The notes under the pieces were generated by a model. That model was not told the DNA's origin. It saw nothing but the letters and a program-made list of their open reading frames with translations, and searched no databases. Position numbers and translations under genes: made by a program. This document shows positions 16,131 through 24,951 of a stretch of DNA of 64,000 bases, in pieces. The stretch's first letter is position 1. Each line of letters opens with the position of its first letter. Source of the stretch: Pseudomonadales bacterium (GTDB lineage: Bacteria > Pseudomonadota > Gammaproteobacteria > Pseudomonadales > DT-91); assembly GCA_013215055.1 (NCBI GenBank), contig JABSRQ010000021.1:1-64000 (forward strand). The letters run 5' to 3'.

Positions 16131-17972
16131 TTATTTCTCGACACTTTTTTCCAGCTGCATCTGCAATTCCAGTTTAATATTTTCCCTGGAGGCATTTTTT
16201 ACATCTAATACCAATTGTCGGCTGCTACCTGTGGGCTGATATCCTTTGTTTATCACGGAAAAATATAAGCCCTTCCATGCCTCTACAATACCTTCAGGTG
16301 CGCCCTGATAAATCAAACTGGCGCAGTAATATTCAGGTTCATCAATCAGTTTATAACGCCCTTTCATCTGCGGCGCTTTACTGACAGGGAATGCCATCTG
16401 AAATTGAATATCGGTAGCGCCCTCAACCACGGGCTCTGGAAAAATAAAATGCATGGGGCCCACAATCTTACCGCCATTTTTGATGGTGTGCACACCTAAC
16501 TTCATCGCCAAAGGCAGCAATTTCTTTTCCATATCGGCGACTGGCATCTTGAATTGGCCCAAGAAGAATCGCTGAGGGGCAACAGATTTCACCTCAAAAT
16601 CGGGTAATGAAATAGAGACAAGGCTGCTTTTATCCTGCTTGCCTTGAACCGCAAAACCTGCCACACCAGCTAAATTTAATTCACGGGAATCACCGCTGGC
16701 CCAGGCAGGTTTGCAAGGCCCATAGAAGCTGCTAAGTTCTTTTTCGGTAGGTTTGGGAGCTTGCATAAAGTGCAAATAATTTGCCGCAGAATCCCCCATG
16801 CCACCCAGTAAGGTGGCATTGATAAAGGCTTGCCTGGCCGAGGCTTTATTACTCAGTTTCAGTTCGGATATACCTAAATAGAGATTCGCGCGGCTAACAT
16901 ATTCATCGGGTAACTCTTTGGCGCAGGCTTTTTTTACATTATCCTGCATGGCCTGCCACTGGCTCTGCTGTCTGTGCAACTCGGCCAGATTCAGGAAACG
17001 TTCAACCTCAGGCTCTAATTCGGCAGCCTTGCTTAATGCAGCAATAGCTTTATCAGTCTCATTAGCCTTAAACCAAAAGTTAAACAATTTCTCATAACGT
17101 TTAACCGAAAGCGGTAGCAAACCCGCGTGCATAAAATCTTGTAATTGTCTGGCCGCAGCATAGGGATTGTTTGATAGAGCCAATAAATCACATAACAAAA
17201 TCATATCTTGTGATGTCAATTTCAGCTTCTTTTGATAGGCCATTAACAAGGTTTCTGCCGCCCTGTCATTTTTTCCGGCCTTGATATAAATCTGACTCAA
17301 ACGACGCCATAACACCATATTGTTATTGTCTAAAGCTAAGAGCTGTTGCTGTACATCTGCAGCACGCCAATAATCCTGTAGATGGAAAAATATAAATAAC
17401 AGCTGATCCAGAATAGCCGTATCAACCTTTGCCTGCTTAGTTTTCTTTAGATTCTTAAAGATGGACTTGGCGGTTTTTAAGGCCTGCTGCTTCTTGCCCT
17501 GATGATAAAAAGCCACCGCCTGCTTTAATGCCATGGCTTGATCGAGCTTGCCACCATAGGTCATTAACTGATCTAGCGATTGTAAAAAGGCGGCATAATT
17601 TTTTTTATAAAAATAGATATTCGCAAGCTCTACGACGGTTTCCTGTTTGGCAAACCGTGACAGGCCCTCTTCACCGGGTTTGTCTTTTAAGGATTGCTGG
17701 TAATACTTGATCGCCTTGGCTAAATCCGCATTTTTGCCTTGTTGAAGGTAAAAACGGGCTAAAAACCGGGCGGTACTGGCGCGGCTATAGGCATCTTTTA
17801 ATTGTGAAAGCTCCTGTTCCAGTTCGGCGATAGTTTTTTGGTTATGGCCAGAAGGCTGTGATGGTGCGGTTAGCTCACGGCTGCGATACTGTTCTGCCAT
17901 GACAGGCAGGCTAGACAAAAAAATGCTAAATAGAACAGCTCTAAATATGATTGAATAAGCAGAAAAAAACAT
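16131..17972 (-). CDS. Secreted TPR protein with C-terminal GyrI-like domain, last gene of the TonB operon, 613 aa
   Basis: A signal peptide (SIIFRAVLFSIFLSSLPVMA) exports the protein. Residues of about 40 to 410 are repeated helical pairs of TPR type, for example YSRASTARFLARFYLQQGKN, DKAIAALSKAAELEPEVERF and AALLN-like repeats. The last 200 residues resemble a GyrI-like effector-binding domain (LGVHTIKNGGKIVGPMHFIF, EPEYYCASLIYQGAPEG, VEAWKGLYFSVINKGYQP). Periplasmic TPR proteins at the end of TonB2 loci are known, but a GyrI-like small-molecule domain attached to one is unexpected. It overlaps the tonB stop (TAATG). It probably organises or senses substrate for the TonB complex (inference). 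Confidence 0.72.
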   Translation of the reverse strand: MFFSAYSIIFRAVLFSIFLSSLPVMAEQYRSRELTAPSQPSGHNQKTIAELEQELSQLKDAYSRASTARFLARFYLQQGKNADLAKAIKYYQQSLKDKPGEEGLSRFAKQETVVELANIYFYKKNYAAFLQSLDQLMTYGGKLDQAMALKQAVAFYHQGKKQQALKTAKSIFKNLKKTKQAKVDTAILDQLLFIFFHLQDYWRAADVQQQLLALDNNNMVLWRRLSQIYIKAGKNDRAAETLLMAYQKKLKLTSQDMILLCDLLALSNNPYAAARQLQDFMHAGLLPLSVKRYEKLFNFWFKANETDKAIAALSKAAELEPEVERFLNLAELHRQQSQWQAMQDNVKKACAKELPDEYVSRANLYLGISELKLSNKASARQAFINATLLGGMGDSAANYLHFMQAPKPTEKELSSFYGPCKPAWASGDSRELNLAGVAGFAVQGKQDKSSLVSISLPDFEVKSVAPQRFFLGQFKMPVADMEKKLLPLAMKLGVHTIKNGGKIVGPMHFIFPEPVVEGATDIQFQMAFPVSKAPQMKGRYKLIDEPEYYCASLIYQGAPEGIVEAWKGLYFSVINKGYQPTGSSRQLVLDVKNASRENIKLELQMQLEKSVEK

Positions 17973-18655
17973 TAAAAATCACCCCAGTTATTGGGATAGT
18001 TTTTATACAGGAATTCTATACGCTGAGAAAATTGTTTTACCGGGCCTTTATAGGCATCATATCGCCACTTCTCTATAGCTGAAACCGCATGGGCCTCAAA
18101 TACGCCTCTAGGTGACGCATCCATGATACGAATATTTTCCACATGGCCTTGATTATTTACTGTAAAAGCAATCAACACCCAGCCATTGATTTTATTATCC
18201 CAGGCCACTTTCGGAATCAGCGGTTGTCTTGTCGCAACAGGCACCATCACCTTGGTGCCTGAATCCCGCTCACCGATATAATCCGTGCCATTCGCCGAGC
18301 CATCGTTGTTTATCGCGCCTGGCTGTACCCAGTTATGCTGATAACGCCCCAGCTCCAGCTCGGTAAATTCAAGCGTCACTTCGCCAGCAACATCAGGATC
18401 TTGCAGGCTCACATCAGGAAGAGAAATCTCTGAACTGATCGCCAGTAAAGCAGGCTCTATCTTGGGTTCCGGAGGTCTTTGTTTTTGCTGCTGGGTCTGT
18501 GTTTGAGTCAGCTCTTTAACCGACTCAATATTCACTGCCATGGCCATCTCAGGCGCTATCATCTGATTCGACTCACTGTGAATCAAGGTAAACATCAGCT
18601 CAAATAACAACACAGAGACGACAACAGCGAAGATACTGGCAAGAAAAAAACGCAT
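17972..18655 (-). CDS. tonB: TonB energy transducer, 227 aa
   Basis: TonB transfers proton-motive force from ExbB/ExbD to outer-membrane receptors. One membrane anchor is at the N-terminus (FFLASIFAVVVSVLLFELMF). A short spacer with a small proline part follows (QRPPEPKIEP). The C-terminal TonB domain has LIPKVAWDNKINGWVLIAFT, VNNQGHVENIRIMDASPRG and HAVSAIEKWRYD. The spacer is short and only weakly proline-rich, as in TonB2-type proteins. Start and stop codons overlap those of exbD and the TPR gene by one base on each side. Confidence 0.92.
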   Translation of the reverse strand: MRFFLASIFAVVVSVLLFELMFTLIHSESNQMIAPEMAMAVNIESVKELTQTQTQQQKQRPPEPKIEPALLAISSEISLPDVSLQDPDVAGEVTLEFTELELGRYQHNWVQPGAINNDGSANGTDYIGERDSGTKVMVPVATRQPLIPKVAWDNKINGWVLIAFTVNNQGHVENIRIMDASPRGVFEAHAVSAIEKWRYDAYKGPVKQFSQRIEFLYKNYPNNWGDF

Positions 18656-19062
18656 CAGTTAAGTGGTGTCGCTGCGATGGCAATATCATCGATACCCGCC
18701 AGACGTAATTGATCCATCACAGCCAATAAATTTTCGGTAGTCGACTTGGCATCGGCCTGTATCACCACTGCCGCTTCAGGTGTACTGGCATGTAATCTTG
18801 CCACAATCGCTCTGACCGTGCGTATATCAACCTCACGTTTATCAATCCAGACATCTCCATCGGCATTAATCGCAATAAAGATATTGGCATTATCCTGGCT
18901 GGTGGCTGTCGCAGCAGTTGGCGGGTTCACTTCTATGCCTGACTCTTTAACAAACGATGTCGTGACGATAAAGAAAATGAGCATGATAAACACGATGTCT
19001 AACATCGGCGTCATATCCAGGTCAGTTTCGTCCTGCTGGATTTGATGTCTGCGTACGCTCAT
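18655..19062 (-). CDS. exbD: ExbD/TolR-type biopolymer transport protein, 135 aa
   Basis: This is the small inner-membrane partner of ExbB. The cytoplasmic start is MSVRRHQIQQDETDLDMTPM, and the single membrane helix has the essential Asp in MLDIVFIMLIFFIVTTSF. The periplasmic domain ends in VMDQLRLAGIDDIAIAATPL. The length is normal. Its ATG overlaps the exbB stop by four bases, and its stop overlaps the tonB start by one base. Confidence 0.95.
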   Translation of the reverse strand: MSVRRHQIQQDETDLDMTPMLDIVFIMLIFFIVTTSFVKESGIEVNPPTAATATSQDNANIFIAINADGDVWIDKREVDIRTVRAIVARLHASTPEAAVVIQADAKSTTENLLAVMDQLRLAGIDDIAIAATPLN

Positions 19063-19613
19063 AGTCCCTCCCCTGACAAGGTCACATTTGCTTGACGACT
19101 CTTTAACTGATCGGCCAATGTCGCGGTATTAAAACGCGCTTTCTGCTGAATATAGAAGCTGAAATAAAGCCCGGACAAAGCCAAAATCAGCCCCGACATC
19201 GTCGGCAAGGTTGCCCGAAAAATACCCGCAGCCATAGCCTTGGCATCCGAATTTCCGGTGATGGCAATGGTATCAAACACCGCCACCATGCCGGTGACCG
19301 TACCTAATAAACCTAATAACGGGCAGATCGCAATCAAGACCTTGATCGTAGAGGTAAATCGATGCAGCTTTATCGCATGTTTGGAGATGATCAATTCACG
19401 TATTTTATGGGCACACCAGGAATGTGTATCAGGGCGTTGCAGCCATCCATGCAAGGCCACTTTCTGAAGTTTGGGATAATCCCAGTGCAAAAAAATCAGA
19501 CGCTCTATAATCAGCAACCATAAGACACAGGCGACCACAAACAATATCGAGATGATAGGACCACCGAGTGCAATAAAACTCTGTAATTGCAGGCTATCAA
19601 CAAAGGCCAACAT
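19059..19613 (-). CDS. exbB: ExbB/TolQ/MotA-type proton channel protein, 184 aa
   Basis: This short ExbB of the TonB2 kind has one helix near the N-terminus (GGPIISILFVVACVLWLLII), then a cytoplasmic loop. Two further helices follow, including the conserved LIAICPLLGLLGTVTGMVAV and TMSGLILALSGLYFSFYI. The LGLLGTVTGM motif is the family hallmark. It lies one base after the TtpC-like gene and overlaps exbD by four bases. At 184 residues it is shorter than E. coli ExbB (244), as expected for a system with a separate TtpC. Confidence 0.93.
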   Translation of the reverse strand: MLAFVDSLQLQSFIALGGPIISILFVVACVLWLLIIERLIFLHWDYPKLQKVALHGWLQRPDTHSWCAHKIRELIISKHAIKLHRFTSTIKVLIAICPLLGLLGTVTGMVAVFDTIAITGNSDAKAMAAGIFRATLPTMSGLILALSGLYFSFYIQQKARFNTATLADQLKSRQANVTLSGEGL

Positions 19614-19614
19614 C

Positions 19615-21018
19615 TTATTTATTCACTCTTACTGCATGTTTTTTTTCTTTATCCTGGGCTAATAAACCGGCGCTTTGTTCATCCAGAATCTGTACCAAAA
19701 CCCGGCTCAAAGACAACAATAAGTTATGGCTGAGCAACAATGGAATCGCCGCAACCAAGCCCAACACAGTAGTAACTAACGCCTGGGAAATACCACCGGC
19801 CATCAACTTTGGATCTCCACTGCCAAACAGGCTGATGCTCTGAAAGGTTGCGATCATGCCTATGACCGTACCCAGCAAACCTAACAGCGGCGCGATGGCG
19901 GCAAATAATTTGATCAGACTCAGCCCACGTTCCAGCGCCGGAATTTCTTTTAATATCGCCTCATCCAGTGTCAGTTGTAATAATTCTTCATCTTCCTCTC
20001 GGCTAACATCGAGATTCTGTACTTGTAAAAATATGCGTCCCAGCGGGTTATTAGCATTAGGTTCTGACACGGCCTTTAATTGTTGCTGGGTTTTGATCCA
20101 CACCAAAAACAAATAAAGTGCCCTGTAGGCAGCCATCAAGACACCTATCATCGCCAAGACAATAATTGCAAAACCTACTTCCCGGCCTTGTAAAACTCGC
20201 TCATACAAACTCGGGCTCTGCCCCAACAACGCAATCAAATCACCTCTGGATGGATCGATAACGATGGCATGTATGGCCGGTGTATTATGGGCTTGTATAT
20301 CAGCCATTATACGGCGTTCGGCAGGCTGTTTTTCCAGCGCCAATAATTCGGCCGTTTCAGGTATATAACGCAGTAATTTATTCTCGCTGAAGACACTGAA
20401 GGTACCCAATCTTAAGACGGGTTGTTCCTGAGTACTGCCATCGGGATTAACAACCTGCGCGTTGAACCATTGGTTTTTCCCGGCCTCGGTCATCTCCTGT
20501 TGAATCAATAACCACATCTGGCGCATGGAACCTATCGTTGGCAGCTGTTGACTATCTTTTTGCTGCAGTTTAGCAAGTGCAGTTGCACGCTGAGGGAGCT
20601 GGGCCTGCACAAGCGAATCTTGCATTCTAGCGCTGAAGTCAGCTGAGAATTCATTATAGATGCTGTGAATATCACCTAATGCCATGGCTTGCTGCTGCAA
20701 TTCAGCCCTTAAAGCATCTACTTCTATTTGTTGATCTTGGGTGATTTCAACCAAAGGATTGCTGATTTTTTCAGCCTGTAAAAATTCATTTTTGGCTGTG
20801 CTTAATAACTGCTGCTGGGATTTTTTATCCTGCAGAAAACGCTGCTCTCGTTGTTTATAACGTTTTTTCTCAGAGGCATGATCCTGTTGAACCTTCAACA
20901 GCAATTGATCCAGGGTTTTAACTTCAGAGGCCGCAGCGACTTCTTCAGCATTCGCTGCAGAAAAAAACAATACATTCAGGCTTAATAAAAATACAGCCAC
21001 AAATAATCGTAAGTCCAT
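19615..21018 (-). CDS. TtpC-like long MotA/TolQ/ExbB protein, 467 aa
   Basis: The protein has a signal peptide (FVAVFLLSLNVLFFSAANA) and a periplasmic coiled-coil region of about 130 residues rich in Gln, Lys and Leu. A further periplasmic domain with GDLIALLGQSPSLY follows. The C-terminal ExbB core has FAIIVLAMIGVLMAAYRALY, LFAAIAPLLGLLGTVIGMIA and ALVTTVLGLVAAIPLLLSHN. This long form matches TtpC, the extra protein needed by Vibrio TonB2 systems. Start and stop are directly joined to the neighbours: TAATG with the DUF3450 gene and a one-base gap to exbB. Confidence 0.88.
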   Translation of the reverse strand: MDLRLFVAVFLLSLNVLFFSAANAEEVAAASEVKTLDQLLLKVQQDHASEKKRYKQREQRFLQDKKSQQQLLSTAKNEFLQAEKISNPLVEITQDQQIEVDALRAELQQQAMALGDIHSIYNEFSADFSARMQDSLVQAQLPQRATALAKLQQKDSQQLPTIGSMRQMWLLIQQEMTEAGKNQWFNAQVVNPDGSTQEQPVLRLGTFSVFSENKLLRYIPETAELLALEKQPAERRIMADIQAHNTPAIHAIVIDPSRGDLIALLGQSPSLYERVLQGREVGFAIIVLAMIGVLMAAYRALYLFLVWIKTQQQLKAVSEPNANNPLGRIFLQVQNLDVSREEDEELLQLTLDEAILKEIPALERGLSLIKLFAAIAPLLGLLGTVIGMIATFQSISLFGSGDPKLMAGGISQALVTTVLGLVAAIPLLLSHNLLLSLSRVLVQILDEQSAGLLAQDKEKKHAVRVNK

Positions 21019-21803
21019 TATTTATTCTCCTGTGAGCTAGAGGTTAATGCCACAGGCAGGCTTAATAAATTGGGGGCAACATCTTTATTGGCCACTCGAA
21101 TCGCCTTGCGAATATCGAGGTTGTATTTTTTATCCAGCGCTTGCCAACTATTGTTATCACCCTGCCATAAAGCCGATTTTTTATGATCAAGTGTTTGATA
21201 ATACAGCGCTGAACGTCCAATTCGCAGAATCTCTACCGAAAGCGATTTATCATCTATCAAAACAATATCTCTATAGCTGGCTATATCGTAGTTATAATCA
21301 TTTTCGGTTTGATAAAGCTCCATCACGCGACGAAATTTTTCAGCCATAGGCACTTGGGAGCTAGCTAACAAGGCCCGCAGTTTTTCCACTGATTCTAAAC
21401 GTTGGCTTTGCTGGAACGGCAAGTCTAACTGGATAAATTGCGCTAACGTATCCGTCACCTCACGTAATAACGGCAATAAACGCTGTTGCGTAATTTTTAT
21501 ATCCGCAATCTGCTGCTTCAAAGAAGCGATATCGAGCAACTGCTCCTGCTCTAACACCACAAGTTCATCGTTATAAGCCCTTTGATATTCGCCCTGCTGT
21601 AACAGACGTCGATATTCTTCCAGTAGCTGCCGGCTATCTGAGGCCAGCCTGTCGATTTTGACCTGACTCTTCTGCGCCAACACCGAGGTTTTATGGCTGG
21701 TTTTAACCGATTGTTCCAGCAACAGCTGATCCGAGTTAGCTGCTATTGCCGGCATGCAGATCACGGTGCTGCATAATAAAAAATGGGCGATTCTGTTAGC
21801 CAT
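21018..21803 (-). CDS. DUF3450 periplasmic coiled-coil protein of the TonB2 locus, 261 aa
   Basis: The signal peptide is IAHFLLCSTVICMPAIAA. Residues of about 35 to 130 form long heptad-like helices (LASDSRQLLEEYRRLLQQGE, LDIASLKQQIADIKITQQR). A more globular end contains DIASYRDIVLIDDKSLSVE and RIGRSALYYQTLDHK, which fits DUF3450. This family is regularly found just upstream of TtpC-ExbB-ExbD-TonB. ATG 21803 is used because the more upstream start is TTG. It overlaps the permease stop by eight bases. The job is presumably assembly of the TonB2 complex in the periplasm (inference). Confidence 0.85.
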   Translation of the reverse strand: MANRIAHFLLCSTVICMPAIAANSDQLLLEQSVKTSHKTSVLAQKSQVKIDRLASDSRQLLEEYRRLLQQGEYQRAYNDELVVLEQEQLLDIASLKQQIADIKITQQRLLPLLREVTDTLAQFIQLDLPFQQSQRLESVEKLRALLASSQVPMAEKFRRVMELYQTENDYNYDIASYRDIVLIDDKSLSVEILRIGRSALYYQTLDHKKSALWQGDNNSWQALDKKYNLDIRKAIRVANKDVAPNLLSLPVALTSSSQENK

Positions 21804-24800
21804 CAACGTTGGCTCCCTTTATCAAATTTATTGGAAGCGCTTTTCTAGAAAAACAGCTCTTGATATCCAACTGAATAATATACAAGGCAGGGATTAAAAA
21901 CAGCGTAATCAAGGTTGCAAATAGTATCCCAAACCCTAGCGATACCGCCATGGGGATAATAAACTGCGCCTGCATGCTGGTTTCAAAATAAATAGGCAGA
22001 AGGCCAAAGAACGTTGTTAACGAGGTTAGCAGAATCGCCCTGAAACGTTGTGTGCCCGCATTGACTACCGCCTCCAACAAATCTCCGCCACGCGCCTTTT
22101 CTTTATTAATAAAATCCACCATGATCAGGCTGTCATTGACCACCACTCCCGACAGAGCAATCAAGCCATACATCGATAACATATTTAATGACATACCCAA
22201 AAACAAATGGCCCCAAATTGCACCCACGATGCCAAATGGAATCACCGACATGATGACTAACGGCTGAGCATAGGAGCGAGTAGGAATGGCAATCAGACAA
22301 TAAATCAGAAACAAGGCCCCCAAAGAAGAAGCCGCCATCTGGGCCATAAAATCCGCCTCTTCCCGGCTCGCGCCTTCATCACCCGTTTGCACCGTAGGGT
22401 ATTCGGTAAAAATAGCAGGAAGAATTTTTTCTCGCACCTCTTTAACCACCTTTCTGGATTCCAGATTAGGATTATTGATATCGGCAGATATGGTGATAGA
22501 ACGCTTCCTATTCACACGGGTGATGGCTGAAAAACCCTCACCTAGGGTGAAATCTGCGACCTGATAAAAAGGCACTTCATCACCATCAGGAGTACGAATC
22601 CACATATTCTCCAAATCATCTATAGACAGACGTTGCGATTGTGGATAACGCAGCATCACTTTAATTTCATCACGGCCACGCTGTATACGCTGCGCCTCTT
22701 CCCCATAAAAGGCCTGGCGCACTTGCTTACCTAAGTCGGCGAGCGTGATACCAAAAGCCTCGGCCTCGGGCTTGATATGCAGTTTAATTTCCTGTTTACC
22801 ACGATTAAACGAGTTGCGGATATCAACCACCCCGTCGTATTCGGCTAACTTTTTCTGTAAGGCCTGGGCCGCGGCATCCAGCTCATCGATATCACTGCCG
22901 ATAAATTGAAATTCCAGATCAGCACCACCTCGAATATTAGCGCCGGAGTATATACGTAAATCTTTAACACCAGGAATATCCCCCACCTCTTCACGCCACA
23001 TTTTTTCTATCTCGTAGGCGTTAATCTCGCGAGTATCCTGCCCGGTTAACTCAACAAAAAAACCACCACCGGTATCGCTGGTGGTATACACCATGCTGTG
23101 ATCGATAAACGCTGTGCCTTGCGTATTTTCATATTCTTCACTGAGTTTGTATATGGCATTTTCAACCCGAATTAACACCTCGTTTCTGGTTTTTGAACTA
23201 GCCCCCTCCACCATGGTTAAATTACCTTGGAGAAAATCGCTGGGCACATTCGGGAAAATTTCAACCTTAACCAGAGAACCCGCCATCAGCCCCATAGATA
23301 CAATCAAGATACCAATAAACATAGCTATAGTGTTATAACGATATTGCAAAGCTTTTAATAACGCGGGTTTATAACGGGTGATGATAAAATCATCAAGCCC
23401 GTTTTTAAAGCCCAAGCGAAAACGCTGCATCACATTCGCATTGCCTTCATCAATAGGGGGAATCGACGTATGCGCCAGATGCGCTGGCAAGATCCACTTG
23501 GATTCCACCAGGGAAAACATCAAACAACACGTCACGACGATGGCAATGGAATGGAAAAAAGGAGAAAAACTGGTATCAATTAATATCAGCGGTATAAACG
23601 CTGCAATCGTGGTTAATACGCCAAAAGTTGCAGGCATCGCGACCTTGTTAGCCCCCCTAATCACATTCTCAACCGAGTGGCCATGTTTTCCGACCTCGGA
23701 ATAGACACTCTCAGCTATAACAATCGCATCATCAACCACGATGCCTAACACCATGATAAACGCAAACAGGCTGAGCATATTGACCGAAACCGCATAACTG
23801 CCCAATAACGGCATCAGGATAAAGGCCCCTAAAAAACACACGGGAATGCCGACCATAACCCAGAACGCGACACGCACCCTAAGAAACAGCGCCAACACCA
23901 GGAACACCAGAAAGGCACCGGCTAACATATTGTCCATCATCATATCCAGACGTGCATCCAGGTACACTGAAGAATCGCCCCAGACACTCACATAGGCACC
24001 GTTTGGCAAACTTGCCTGACGCTTGTTTACATATTCTTTAACCGTAGCGGCAATGGCCAGATCATTTTGATCGCCAGTGGATTTCACTCTGATACTGGAG
24101 GTATTTTCTCTATCAAAATGAGCAAAACCTTCCCCCTCTTCAAAACCATCAATGATATTGGCCACATCTCCTAACAGGAGGCGTGTGCCATCGGCATCGG
24201 TGCGTAAGACCAGTTGCGCATAATCGGCTCCGGTATAAGCCTGGCCCTGAGTGCGTAAAAGAATATCGCCACCCTGAGTTTTGATTGAACCACCGGGCAT
24301 ATCGATGGAGGCTTTATTCACCGCCTGGGATACCTCATCAAAACTTAAACCGTATTGACGTAGCTGCTGCGAAGAAATTTCGATGCTGATTTCCCGCTCC
24401 ATATTGCCAACCAGTTCGGCAATATTAACCCCCGGTAAATCCATGATTTCATCACGTATCTGCTGAGATAAACGTTGCCTAGTGGATTGATCCATCGCAC
24501 CATACACAGACACCCATAACACATCACTGGGCATCTCTTTTTTGGTGATGACCGGCTTTTCAGCTTGCTGTGGAAAGGTTGCGATGCCATCGATTTGCAT
24601 CTGCACTTCAGAGAGTTTTTCAGTGACGGAATAACCCGACTGCAGCTCGATAATAACCGTACCCAGACCTTCTCTCGCCGTGGACGTGACTTTTTTTATG
24701 CCCTCTAGATTCTCTAACGCATCTTCTATTTTTAAAATTACCGATTGTTCCACCTCATCGGGGGCAGCACCTAAATGCGCCACCCTCACCTGTATCGAGT

Positions 24801-24951
24801 TAGCATCAAATTCAGGAAACATCTTTTTATTAATGCTGCCGTAGGAAACCAGCCCCAGCAGCACAATGGATAACATCAATAAATTAGCCGCCACACTGTT
24901 ACGGGTAAACCAGGCGATAATACCGGTGGCCGCTAGCTCATCATTCTTCAT
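21796..24951 (-). CDS. RND-family efflux permease (AcrB-type), 1051 aa
   Basis: This is an inner-membrane proton/substrate antiporter of the HAE class. Features are the N-terminal helix (SVAANLLMLSIVLLGLVSYG), the large porter domain, and the central helices with the proton-relay Asp pair in MVLGIVVDDAIVIAESVYSE. The second half repeats the plan, ending with LIALSGVVVNDSLIMVDFIN and FATLITLFLIPALYII. The length is typical. It overlaps the adaptor gene by 11 bases and the DUF3450 gene by eight. No outer-membrane TolC-like gene is in the operon, so an external one must serve. Coupling with a TonB2 system is unusual and discussed in the findings. Confidence 0.95.
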   Translation of the reverse strand: MKNDELAATGIIAWFTRNSVAANLLMLSIVLLGLVSYGSINKKMFPEFDANSIQVRVAHLGAAPDEVEQSVILKIEDALENLEGIKKVTSTAREGLGTVIIELQSGYSVTEKLSEVQMQIDGIATFPQQAEKPVITKKEMPSDVLWVSVYGAMDQSTRQRLSQQIRDEIMDLPGVNIAELVGNMEREISIEISSQQLRQYGLSFDEVSQAVNKASIDMPGGSIKTQGGDILLRTQGQAYTGADYAQLVLRTDADGTRLLLGDVANIIDGFEEGEGFAHFDRENTSSIRVKSTGDQNDLAIAATVKEYVNKRQASLPNGAYVSVWGDSSVYLDARLDMMMDNMLAGAFLVFLVLALFLRVRVAFWVMVGIPVCFLGAFILMPLLGSYAVSVNMLSLFAFIMVLGIVVDDAIVIAESVYSEVGKHGHSVENVIRGANKVAMPATFGVLTTIAAFIPLILIDTSFSPFFHSIAIVVTCCLMFSLVESKWILPAHLAHTSIPPIDEGNANVMQRFRLGFKNGLDDFIITRYKPALLKALQYRYNTIAMFIGILIVSMGLMAGSLVKVEIFPNVPSDFLQGNLTMVEGASSKTRNEVLIRVENAIYKLSEEYENTQGTAFIDHSMVYTTSDTGGGFFVELTGQDTREINAYEIEKMWREEVGDIPGVKDLRIYSGANIRGGADLEFQFIGSDIDELDAAAQALQKKLAEYDGVVDIRNSFNRGKQEIKLHIKPEAEAFGITLADLGKQVRQAFYGEEAQRIQRGRDEIKVMLRYPQSQRLSIDDLENMWIRTPDGDEVPFYQVADFTLGEGFSAITRVNRKRSITISADINNPNLESRKVVKEVREKILPAIFTEYPTVQTGDEGASREEADFMAQMAASSLGALFLIYCLIAIPTRSYAQPLVIMSVIPFGIVGAIWGHLFLGMSLNMLSMYGLIALSGVVVNDSLIMVDFINKEKARGGDLLEAVVNAGTQRFRAILLTSLTTFFGLLPIYFETSMQAQFIIPMAVSLGFGILFATLITLFLIPALYIIQLDIKSCFSRKALPINLIKGANVDG

